Below, piece after piece: positions 1-7,933 of a stretch of DNA of 64,000 bases (the first letter of the stretch is position 1; each line of letters begins with the position of its first letter). The DNA lies in the NCBI RefSeq assembly GCF_900103735.1, contig NZ_FMXE01000005.1, positions 172,626 to 236,625 of the forward strand, in the 5' to 3' direction. The DNA comes from Algoriphagus alkaliphilus (GTDB lineage: Bacteria; Bacteroidota; Bacteroidia; Cytophagales; Cyclobacteriaceae). The notes below the pieces were generated by a model, which worked only from the letters and a program-made list of their open reading frames with translations, did no database searches and was not told where the DNA came from. A program made the translations under genes and the position numbers.

Positions 1-625
1 GCACAGGATCACTTCCGGTAGGTTCAGGTCCATCGTAACCCCAGTTTTTCGGTGACCAAGCACGAACTGTATTTACTTTACCTATGATACCTGATTGGAT
101 GAGTAAGGTAGCTAGTTTGTAATCGTAAAATGAGTGCACCTGTATTCCCATCTGAGTCACCAAGTTTTTCTTCTTTGCCAAAGCCTTCATCTTTCGAGCC
201 TCTGTCACATGGTGGGTCAGGGGTTTTTGGCAATAAACAGGCTTATTTATATTCATTGCCATCATAGAAGCTGGGGCATGGGTGTGGTCGGGAGTTGATA
301 CAATCACCGCATCGACGTTATTGGCCATTTCCTTAAGCATAATTCGGTAATCGGAATAGGTTTTTGCATTAGGAAAAAGCTTGGCTGCGGCAGCCAAATT
401 ATTGCTGTCCACATCACAAAGCGCAGTAACATCAACCAAGGAATGGGAAGAAATAGCCTTTAGATCCTCGAAACCCATATTTCCAACTCCAATATGTGCG
501 GTACGAAGCCTTCCATCTGCTTTCATATTTGCCAGAGCAGCTGGCGATAATGCCAATCCGAATAATCCAAGTCCGGTTTTCTTAAGGAAATCCCTTCGGT
601 CGATAAAGGTGAATTTTTTACTCAT
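1..625 (-). CDS. Gfo/Idh/MocA family oxidoreductase, N-terminal part (runs off window)
   Basis: About 208 residues can be read; the C-terminal part lies beyond the window edge. The N-terminus carries a twin-arginine motif (DRRDFLKKTG, about residues 9-18) followed by a hydrophobic stretch, so Tat export is likely. A Rossmann NAD(P)-binding motif follows (HIGVGNMG, about 44-51), then STPDHTHA (about 110-117). The family's usual EKP motif appears as CQKPL (about 132-136), with Gln in place of Glu. Known relatives oxidise or reduce sugars and inositols using NAD(P). The start ATG is at 623-625. The DUF1080 lipoprotein gene lies 25 bp upstream on the same strand, a common pairing in Bacteroidota glycan metabolism, so an operon is likely. 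The substrate cannot be predicted. Confidence 0.88.
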   Translation of the reverse strand, partial: MSKKFTFIDRRDFLKKTGLGLFGLALSPAALANMKADGRLRTAHIGVGNMGFEDLKAISSHSLVDVTALCDVDSNNLAAAAKLFPNAKTYSDYRIMLKEMANNVDAVIVSTPDHTHAPASMMAMNINKPVYCQKPLTHHVTEARKMKALAKKKNLVTQMGIQVHSFYDYKLATLLIQSGIIGKVNTVRAWSPKNWGYDGPEPTGSDPV

Positions 626-650
626 ATCCAGTTATGTTATTTTTTAAAAT

Positions 651-1319
651 CTATAATTCCTTGATTCTGATATTCCTGAAATGAACCACATCTCCATGTC
701 CCAAAAATCCGATGTGTCCACTGCTTCGCTGCAAGCCAGGATGGTCTTTCTTATCCATGGTCCCATCTTTACTTGCCTCAAGGTAGTCGCCCTCCAAAAT
801 AGTCACCCCATTGAGGATTACTTTAATTTTTGGATGCTCTACGATCACTTCTTGTTGATTCCACTCGCCAAAGGGTTTCAAATATCCCCGCTTGGCGGGC
901 ATCACGCCGTACACCGAACCATGGTATTGGTATTCCTGTAGCTCTGCGTATTTCTCTGCTTCGTTGTCCAGAATTTGAAGTTCCTTTCCAACATAGGCCG
1001 CATCGCCCTCCAAAGGCGCGTGGATGCCCAAACCATTATTGGCGCCGGGGGTAAGCTGAAACTCAAATCTTAGAATGAAGTTTCCGTATTCTTTTTCTGT
1101 AAAAAGATTGCCCCCACCAGTTCCCTTAGGGTCAATTATGATCATTCCATCCTGTGCCTGATAAGAGGTTTTATTTCCTACCCACCCATCTAAATTATTA
1201 CCGTTGAAAAGTGGGACAAAACCTTTCTCCCCACTTGGCTTTTGGCTACTGCATGAAATCAATAATGCAACAAGGATCAAAACCAAAATAGAAGTAATCG
1301 AATTTAATTCTCGCATCAT
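651..1319 (-). CDS. DUF1080 (3-keto-disaccharide hydrolase-like) lipoprotein
   Basis: A 222-residue protein with a lipoprotein signal: a hydrophobic stretch ending in LLISC with Cys23 as the lipidation site, followed by SSQKPSG. The mature part starts with LFNGNNLDGW (about 37-46), the typical opening of the DUF1080/PF06439 concanavalin-like fold, and ends with GHIGFLGHGDVVHFRNIRI. Family members are linked to hydrolysis of 3-keto glycosides and often sit beside Gfo/Idh/MocA dehydrogenases, as here. Two ATG codons are adjacent at the start; the first is used. Location is probably the periplasmic face of a membrane. Function is inferred from family and neighbour. Confidence 0.88.
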   Translation of the reverse strand: MMRELNSITSILVLILVALLISCSSQKPSGEKGFVPLFNGNNLDGWVGNKTSYQAQDGMIIIDPKGTGGGNLFTEKEYGNFILRFEFQLTPGANNGLGIHAPLEGDAAYVGKELQILDNEAEKYAELQEYQYHGSVYGVMPAKRGYLKPFGEWNQQEVIVEHPKIKVILNGVTILEGDYLEASKDGTMDKKDHPGLQRSSGHIGFLGHGDVVHFRNIRIKEL

Positions 1320-1469
1320 TTTATTTTTTGGCGATTCTTAGATATCTACAAAACTAATCGACAAATCGACTTTTCAAGGAATTTTCTAAACAAATGCCTT
1401 TTTTAAAAAAATAATTACTTTAAGAGACGTTTATTCATTTTTTCGGAAAAGCTCTTTCCTACAAAAGAT

Positions 1470-1505
1470 GAAAAAAAGGCCTTAAAATTTTTCTTCACAG
1501 GCCTT
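1470..1505 (-). terminator. Rho-independent terminator of the permease array
   Basis: On the minus strand the arms AAGGCCT and AGGCCTT (plus 1499-1505 and 1476-1482) form a 7-bp stem with a 16-nt loop, followed by a run of T (plus-strand A run 1471-1475). It lies about 30 bp beyond the stop of the last permease gene at 1538. The loop is long, so the fold is only moderately convincing. Confidence 0.5.
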
Positions 1506-1537
1506 AAAATAGCAAGGATTACAAATAATTCTGGAAA

Positions 1538-3949
1538 TTATTCATCCTTCAATACTTTTGCTGGGTTAGTCTGGGCTGCCATATAGGAATGGAGCCCCAC
1601 AATTAGCAGGCACAGCAACATCACTCCCAGTCCAGATAACACATAAATAAAATAAGGCATATCCACCCGATATTGGAAACCATTGAGCCAATCCCTCAAG
1701 AAGAAATAGGCGGGAAATACTGCAAGCAAAAATGAAATTCCAACCAAAACTAGGTAATCCTTTGAAATCAGAGCCAAAATTTGAGTCATGGTGGCCCCTA
1801 AAACTTTTCGGATGCTGATTTCTTTGGTTCGTTGAGCAATGGTATAGGAAGACAACCCAAAGAGTCCCATCGCAGAGATTAAAATGGCCAGGATACATGC
1901 TGCACCTAGCACATTTCTTATCCTCAAATCTTCTTCGTAAAACTGGTTGATCTCCTCATCCAAAAACTTGAATTCCGAAGTTTCAAAAGGATAAACATTT
2001 TTGAAAATGGCTTCAAGTTCTTGTTTGGAATAAGCTAGATTTTGTCCTGGTTCAAGTTTGACTGTGATCGATTGAAAATACTTCGGATTGGTGGTCATGA
2101 TCATTGGCCTTATTTCTTCTCTCAGAGTTCTGGAGTGAAAATTATCAAACACGCCTATAATCTTCTTCTGTCCACCTCCAAATCTTATTTCAAGGTTTAA
2201 TGCAGCTTCAGGCTCTGAAATACCCGCTTCTTTCAGAAAGTTTCTATTGACCAAAATCTCATCAGGATTGGTCAAAAGGCTATTCCCTGCTAATAATGGA
2301 ATACCATTTACACCGACGAATGCCGAATCCACATTCATCACCTGGACATATACCTGCTTCTCCGTGGTGTCTACGGGAATATAAGAATCCGATGTCCACA
2401 GGCTTGTAGAGGAAACCAAACTTCCGCTCAGACTGGATCCTTTGACTACGGCATTCTGATTGATTCTTTCCTGAAGCTGAACCATTTTTTCGGTCGGGGA
2501 CATAAAAGGCAGACTTGCATACATAATTGCGCTTTTGTCAAAGCCCAATGGCTGGCTAGAGACAAAATTAATCTGATAATTGAGTACCAAAACCAAAATG
2601 ATAAATGCAATGGAAGATGAAAACTGAATGACAGTCAGGTTTTTTCTGAGAAATATTCCAAGAGAAAATCGGGTATGGGCAGCCTTCTCCCCTTTCAAAG
2701 CTCGCTGAGGATCATACCCTGAAAGAATCATTGAAGGGTAAATACCGGAGACAAAGGAAAGAATTGCCGGAAACAGGAAGTAAAACATCAAATTTTGCAT
2801 GGCAGAATAATCTACCAAAAAGCCATCTGGCAAGTAGGACGCAAAAACTGACCGAAGCACCTCAACCAATACCATTCCTGTTCCAGTGGCTAAAATCACC
2901 AACAAGTAAGTTTCAGTTAAAAATTGGAAAATCAATTCTCCGCGTCTTCCACCCAGTGTTTTCCTGATCCCAACTTCCTTGGCCCGACCAATAGCCTGAG
3001 CGGTTTCCAGATTGACAAAATTAAGGGTAGCCAAAGCCAAAATAATCAATCCGATATAGATCAGTCCGTTTAGAAAAACCTTTGAAACGGCCGTATCAGT
3101 ATAGTTCTGCCCAAAGTGCATTTCTGACAAAGGCTCGGCGGTAAAACTGGTATTGCTGACCTCATTTTTAGAATAGTTTTTTTCAGCCAATTTATTCAAA
3201 GACTCACCTAAACCATCTTGATCCAATGGACTTATCACTTTCACAAATAGCTGCGAACTGGAATTCACATTGCCCCAGCTGTGAAGGCCATACCATTGTT
3301 TTTGTTCTTCTGTCTCAATGGTAGAATAGGATATAAAGTCTCTGAAAATGAAATCCGTATTTTCGGTGTAATCCACCACCACTCCGGTGACTTGAGTCAG
3401 GATCGTATCTTTATCAATCCACATCAATTCCTTTCCCAAGGCATCAAGGGGTTGAACTCCCGGAAAATACTTTTCCAGGTTGCTTTGTGTAATTACTACA
3501 GTATTGGGTTGGAGAAGCGCACTGAGAGGATTTCCTGCGAGCCATTTTCTGGGGAAAATCTGAAAAAAACCAGGATCAGCAAAAGTTACTTTATCGGTTC
3601 TTCCCATCACTCTATTTCCTTCCGGAACTACAACTAAAGTCTGATATAGCGTATTTAGCCTTCCCTTGGCTTCTATTCCCGAAATTTCAGAATCGATCAC
3701 CTCGCCCAAAGGACCTGGAGTGCCTGAGTTTGGGTAATTTTCTCCATTTGAATAGGAAGTTGTTGTATTGATCCGAAAAATCCGGTCTCGATCCGGATGA
3801 AATCGGTCAAAACTGTGGGCATGCCAGACCACATTGAAGATCAAAAACGATATCGAAATCCCAAGCGAAAGACCTAAGATGTGAATGGCAGTTCGGAGTC
3901 TATTTCGAGTCAAATTCCTCCAGGCGATGGTGAAGTAGTTTTTGAGCAT
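1538..3949 (-). CDS. FtsX/MacB-type ABC transporter permease (array copy 1)
   Basis: An 803-residue membrane protein with the duplicated architecture of large Bacteroidota permeases. It has an N-terminal membrane helix (about 22-43), a periplasmic MacB_PCD-like domain, a three-helix FtsX bundle holding KEVGIRKTLGG (about 326), then a second helix, periplasmic domain and FtsX bundle with KEISIRKVLGA (about 710). The start MLKNYFTIAWRN is the family norm. Last gene of a five-copy minus-strand array and followed by a likely terminator. No ATP-binding subunit is in the window. Substrate is unknown; MacB relatives export peptides or lipoproteins or act in envelope stress. Confidence 0.9.
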   Translation of the reverse strand: MLKNYFTIAWRNLTRNRLRTAIHILGLSLGISISFLIFNVVWHAHSFDRFHPDRDRIFRINTTTSYSNGENYPNSGTPGPLGEVIDSEISGIEAKGRLNTLYQTLVVVPEGNRVMGRTDKVTFADPGFFQIFPRKWLAGNPLSALLQPNTVVITQSNLEKYFPGVQPLDALGKELMWIDKDTILTQVTGVVVDYTENTDFIFRDFISYSTIETEEQKQWYGLHSWGNVNSSSQLFVKVISPLDQDGLGESLNKLAEKNYSKNEVSNTSFTAEPLSEMHFGQNYTDTAVSKVFLNGLIYIGLIILALATLNFVNLETAQAIGRAKEVGIRKTLGGRRGELIFQFLTETYLLVILATGTGMVLVEVLRSVFASYLPDGFLVDYSAMQNLMFYFLFPAILSFVSGIYPSMILSGYDPQRALKGEKAAHTRFSLGIFLRKNLTVIQFSSSIAFIILVLVLNYQINFVSSQPLGFDKSAIMYASLPFMSPTEKMVQLQERINQNAVVKGSSLSGSLVSSTSLWTSDSYIPVDTTEKQVYVQVMNVDSAFVGVNGIPLLAGNSLLTNPDEILVNRNFLKEAGISEPEAALNLEIRFGGGQKKIIGVFDNFHSRTLREEIRPMIMTTNPKYFQSITVKLEPGQNLAYSKQELEAIFKNVYPFETSEFKFLDEEINQFYEEDLRIRNVLGAACILAILISAMGLFGLSSYTIAQRTKEISIRKVLGATMTQILALISKDYLVLVGISFLLAVFPAYFFLRDWLNGFQYRVDMPYFIYVLSGLGVMLLCLLIVGLHSYMAAQTNPAKVLKDE

Positions 3950-4023
3950 GATCTGGATTGAAAGATTTTAAAATTGGAAGTACTTGTCCGCCGTGGCGGA
4001 TTGGAAAATTTAAGTTGGAAGGT

Positions 4024-4062
4024 GTTAAAGTTGTAAGGTTTCCTTTGGTCAAGGGCCAAACT
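4024..4062. repeat. 39-bp intergenic repeat upstream of permease copy 1
   Basis: The 39 bases here are identical to 10444-10482, upstream of permease copy 3. Similarity continues beyond both ends (GCCTCGTAAAT... against GCCCTCGTAAAT...). A more diverged version is at about 12973-13034, upstream of copy 4. It carries no ORF. It may be a leftover of gene duplication or a shared leader element. Confidence 0.75.
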
Positions 4063-4111
4063 ATATTCAAGGCCTCGTAAATCGTATTTCGTAACTCGTT
4101 GTTCCTTCAAA

Positions 4112-5056
4112 TCAATCCATAAACTCAAGGCTGATGCTTCCACCTGAGCTTTGCATTGAAATCAAAGGGCCTCCACCGTTCATTTTCCCAACGATCAAAT
4201 CCTTTTTCATCTCACCGTCGAAATTTTTTAAGTGCGTGTTCACCCGTCCACCACGTAGGTCCAAATTCAATCCAAGTCCTGCAGGAACCTCAGCCGATAT
4301 ACTTCCACCTGAGCTTTTAAAAGACAAATCTTCTTCTATTGCTAGCAGTTTGGCCCTGATCGAACCTCCACTGGTACTGGCTGTTATTTTTCCGGTAATG
4401 TCCTCAAGGGTGACACTTCCGCCGGAGGTATTGACACTCACACTACCCCTCAGGTCAGCTATCTTTACTGCCCCTCCACTGGATTGCACATCTACTTGGC
4501 CTTCAAAATCAGTCAATGAAAAAGAACCCCCGGAGCTTTTGGAAGTCACTGTGCCGGATGAATTCACCACCCGGATGGATCCACCGCTGGTTGAGATTTG
4601 CTGTGAGCCTTTTAGATTATCAATGGAGATGGAACCTCCACTGGATTGAAATTGGGAGGAGATTTCTATCGGTGCCTGAACTTTAAAAGAAAGGCTGAGG
4701 TTGTTTCCGTTTTTCCAGCCATCATTGCTTTTGCTTTTCACTTTCAGGGAAATGGTATTCCCACTTTTGGAAATATCCAAAATGTAGTTTTCCAAAAGTT
4801 TCTCCACTTCTGCGTCTGTGGATCCGATTTCCTTACCGTTTCTTTTGACAATCATGTCCACAATGACCTGGTTGCCGCTGACGCCAGTGACAGACACACT
4901 TGATCCGGAAGTTTCCACTTCGAGATTTCCTTTTCCGCTGAGCGTAAACTCCTTGGTAAGATAGGGATCAGCCTGAATGAGAGCAGATACTTGTTGGACA
5001 AATGCAAAAAACAGAGCGAGAGATAATCCGAGTACTACAAGTTTTGAGTTTTTCAT
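4112..5056 (-). CDS. DUF4097-like secreted beta-repeat protein
   Basis: From the ATG at 5054-5056 the product is 314 residues, with a Sec signal peptide (KNSKLVVLGLSLALFF...). An upstream extension to 5128 is open but would put 24 unlikely residues before the signal. The C-terminal half is a regular series of short beta-strand units about 19-20 residues apart, each carrying SGGS or SSGG (for example STSGGSIRVV, SSGGSFSLTD, TSGGSVTLED). This matches DUF4097, a predicted beta-solenoid or adhesin-like fold. It sits between permease copies 1 and 2 on the same strand, so it may be an envelope partner of them. Function is unknown. Confidence 0.82.
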   Translation of the reverse strand: MKNSKLVVLGLSLALFFAFVQQVSALIQADPYLTKEFTLSGKGNLEVETSGSSVSVTGVSGNQVIVDMIVKRNGKEIGSTDAEVEKLLENYILDISKSGNTISLKVKSKSNDGWKNGNNLSLSFKVQAPIEISSQFQSSGGSISIDNLKGSQQISTSGGSIRVVNSSGTVTSKSSGGSFSLTDFEGQVDVQSSGGAVKIADLRGSVSVNTSGGSVTLEDITGKITASTSGGSIRAKLLAIEEDLSFKSSGGSISAEVPAGLGLNLDLRGGRVNTHLKNFDGEMKKDLIVGKMNGGGPLISMQSSGGSISLEFMD

Positions 5057-5334
5057 GATGGAATTGAAAATGGACAATTCCAGTAATCCTACTTCTGTGC
5101 CAGTGAAAAAGTAGCTCCACTTGTTCAAATCAAAGGTTTTATGCCCAAAAGCATAAAGTACTCGGACAATTTTGTTCGATAACGGGCAAAAGAAAAAGGA
5201 AGAGAATTAAAAAATGAAAAAGTTGAAGGGTTCAAAAGTTGGAAAGTTTAAATGTAGTAAAAGTTGAATGGCTAATGAAGCGTGTATTTTCAATTTCAAA
5301 ATCGTAAATCCAAAATCAAAAATCGTAAATCCCT

Positions 5335-7776
5335 TTACTCACTCTTCAAGCTGTCAATCGGATTGACCACCGCCGCCCGATACGATTGGGATAGAATTAT
5401 GGCAAAACTGATTAGCAAAATAGCCCCTACTCCTATTCCGATAGGAATCAACCCAATGCTAACTCTCGAAGCAAAGAAATTGAGCCACATGGTATTGATA
5501 AAAAAGGCTGCGGGAACTGACAGAAAAACAGCAAGGCCCAATAACTTGATAAACCCTTTCGAGAGCAAATAGATAATTTCGGGAATGCTTGAACCCAAAG
5601 TCTTCCGTATTCCAATTTCCTTGACTCGGGTTTGAGCGGTGTACATTGCCATCCCAAGTAAGCCTAGCAGGGAAACGAAGATTGCCAAAAACGATATTAG
5701 ACCTATCACCTTCATGACATCTCCTAAGACCTGATGAATAAATAGCAGCTCTTGATCTAGGTATTTGTAGGAAAATTTTGAGTCAGGATTTACTTCCTTC
5801 CAGGCAGATTCAAGAGAGGCCAAAGTTTGCTGTTGGTTTTGGCCGGACACTTTCACTAAGGCAAATGCTAGTGCATCATTCCTGTTGCGCAGCACCAAAC
5901 TTTCCATTTCCCGATCTGGAGAGAGAAACTGAAAATCCCTTACTACTCCCGCGATCTGTACATTCTTAAATTCTTCCCACTCATTCAAGGTCAATTGACG
6001 GCCGATGGCCTGGTCATTGCTGCCAAGGTTGAATGTTTTGACCGCAAACTCATTGATCAAAACCAGGTTTTCACTGCCCTCAACAGGCAAATTTTCACCT
6101 GAAACAATATTCAGCCCTAGCACATCCACTGTTTGGTTGTTGATATCAAAGAAATTAGATTGAACACTATCCGTGGGAAAGTCGGGATTGACAACCTCCA
6201 AACTGAGATTCCAGCCCCCACCGGGAATCAGGGAAGTTGCCCCTATCTCAGAAACTGCCGGATTAGAAGCTACAGCCTGCGCAAAGCGCTGGTAATTGTC
6301 AGGATTGTAAAGCTTCACATTTATGATATTTTCCTTGTCAAAGCCATAGTCAAAATTCAACATATGCCTGGACTGCGACTGGATCAAAACGACGGATATA
6401 ATGAAGATCAGAGAAATCGAAAACTGAAAAACCAGTAGGACATTTCTGATCCCCAAACTTTTAAAAATCCTCACATTACTCAGCTTATTGAACAGGCTGA
6501 CCGGATTAAGTTTTGCCACATAAGTCGCCGGAAGTATTCCAGCCACAAATCCCACCAGAACACTAAATCCTATGAAAATCACTATCCCTGGCAGACTTTG
6601 GCTGAAAGAAATCTTCAAGTACTGATTGAATGTCAAACCCAAAAATCCCTGCTCGAGAATCTGAAGCAGAAGAAAGGCAAAAAATAAGGAGCAAAGTGAA
6701 ATCAGGACCGCTTCAGTGATGAATTGAACAAAAATCTGGGATTTATTGGCTCCTGACACTTTTCTTACTCCCACTTCCTTCAGACGTGTCAAAGACCTAG
6801 CTACAGCCATATTGGTATAGTTCAGACAGGCCGAGAACATCACGATCAGGCACAAAACACCCAAAATCCACAGGACAACTTTTGGGATAGAGACATGTGT
6901 GGTGTTGCTGATGAATTCTGTCGGAGAAAGATCCCGCAAGGCCATGGCCTTGAACGAATGCTTATTATCGTATTTCGGTCCATAGATTTCTTCAGAAATT
7001 TGATCCAGATTGGCCTGAAGATCTTCCTTGCTTTGCCCCTCTTTCATCAGGACGTAAGTATAGTTGGTCCAGACATTTTCCCAGTTGTTATCCTCGATTG
7101 TTCTGACAGCCCCTGCTGGCAAAGACTTCATGGTGTTCAGCGAAGCCAGAAATTTGAATGGAAGGTGCGTCTTTCCCGGATTGGGATTCAGTACACCTGT
7201 GATGGTGAAGTAACCAAAATCTGTGACTGAATTTCCTTCCTCGATATCCATGGCACGCATGTCTTTATCCTGAAACCTCACCGACTTGCCCAGAGCCGAT
7301 TCACTTCCAAAAAGAATCTCAGACATTTCCGAGGTGATCACGAGGGAATAGGGCTCATTTAATGCCGTGTTTGGATCACCTTCTTTGAAACTAAAGTCAA
7401 GAATCTGAAACAGATTACCTTCAGCAAAATAGCCTCCTCCAGTCGCAAATTTATCCGCATAAATTACGTCACCTCCGATTTCACTGTTGATCGCGGCAGC
7501 TGCTTCGATGCCTGGAAATTCGGTTGTGAGTTTTTCGGCGAGGGGCAAAGCAGAACTCGCTGACTCCCCGGTGTTTTCCTGATAGCGCGTAGTGTGAACC
7601 CGATAGATCCTATCTTTTTTGGAATGGTATGTATCAAAACTGTATTGGTCCATCCCAATCATAATGATGAGCAGGCAAACCGACATACTGACTGCCAGTC
7701 CAAGTATATTGATCAGGCTAAAAGATTTGTTGCGGAATAGATTCCTCCAGGCTATGATGATGTAGTTCTTGAGCAT
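5335..7776 (-). CDS. FtsX/MacB-type ABC transporter permease (array copy 2)
   Basis: An 813-residue protein starting MLKNYIIIAWRNLFRNKS. It has the two-fold FtsX plus MacB_PCD architecture: a first helix near residue 20-42, a periplasmic domain, KEVGVRKVSGA near 335 in the first FtsX bundle, and KEIGIRKTLGS near 722 in the second. It ends in SYRAAVVNPIDSLKSE, the family's usual last helix and tail. It is clearly diverged from the neighbouring copies, so the array is old rather than a recent tandem duplication. No ATPase lies nearby. The transported substrate cannot be inferred. Confidence 0.9.
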   Translation of the reverse strand: MLKNYIIIAWRNLFRNKSFSLINILGLAVSMSVCLLIIMIGMDQYSFDTYHSKKDRIYRVHTTRYQENTGESASSALPLAEKLTTEFPGIEAAAAINSEIGGDVIYADKFATGGGYFAEGNLFQILDFSFKEGDPNTALNEPYSLVITSEMSEILFGSESALGKSVRFQDKDMRAMDIEEGNSVTDFGYFTITGVLNPNPGKTHLPFKFLASLNTMKSLPAGAVRTIEDNNWENVWTNYTYVLMKEGQSKEDLQANLDQISEEIYGPKYDNKHSFKAMALRDLSPTEFISNTTHVSIPKVVLWILGVLCLIVMFSACLNYTNMAVARSLTRLKEVGVRKVSGANKSQIFVQFITEAVLISLCSLFFAFLLLQILEQGFLGLTFNQYLKISFSQSLPGIVIFIGFSVLVGFVAGILPATYVAKLNPVSLFNKLSNVRIFKSLGIRNVLLVFQFSISLIFIISVVLIQSQSRHMLNFDYGFDKENIINVKLYNPDNYQRFAQAVASNPAVSEIGATSLIPGGGWNLSLEVVNPDFPTDSVQSNFFDINNQTVDVLGLNIVSGENLPVEGSENLVLINEFAVKTFNLGSNDQAIGRQLTLNEWEEFKNVQIAGVVRDFQFLSPDREMESLVLRNRNDALAFALVKVSGQNQQQTLASLESAWKEVNPDSKFSYKYLDQELLFIHQVLGDVMKVIGLISFLAIFVSLLGLLGMAMYTAQTRVKEIGIRKTLGSSIPEIIYLLSKGFIKLLGLAVFLSVPAAFFINTMWLNFFASRVSIGLIPIGIGVGAILLISFAIILSQSYRAAVVNPIDSLKSE

Positions 7777-7933
7777 AGCTGTTAGATATCACTCAAGGGT
7801 TGGAGGTTACAAAACTGAAAGAAAATTTTTAGGGTTAGTTTAAATGAAATTCAGGATCTCACTGCGACTGCCAACTTTACCGTCTTGTCTCTTGCTTCTT
7901 GTGTCTAAAATCTTAATACTAGATACTTCAAAA

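Noticed and set aside
381..647. Plus-strand ORF of 88 codons
   Set aside because: It lies opposite the clear Gfo/Idh/MocA oxidoreductase, has no recognisable motif and is a shadow frame.
3910..4143. Minus-strand ORF of 77 codons between permease copy 1 and DUF4097
   Set aside because: It covers the intergenic repeat and the ends of both neighbours; its sequence reflects translated repeat DNA (FKIFQS-type) and not a protein family.
4134..4649. Plus-strand ORF of 171 codons, proline-rich
   Set aside because: Antisense image of the SGGS repeats of the DUF4097 gene; the Pro-Pro pattern is what Gly-Gly codons give on the other strand.
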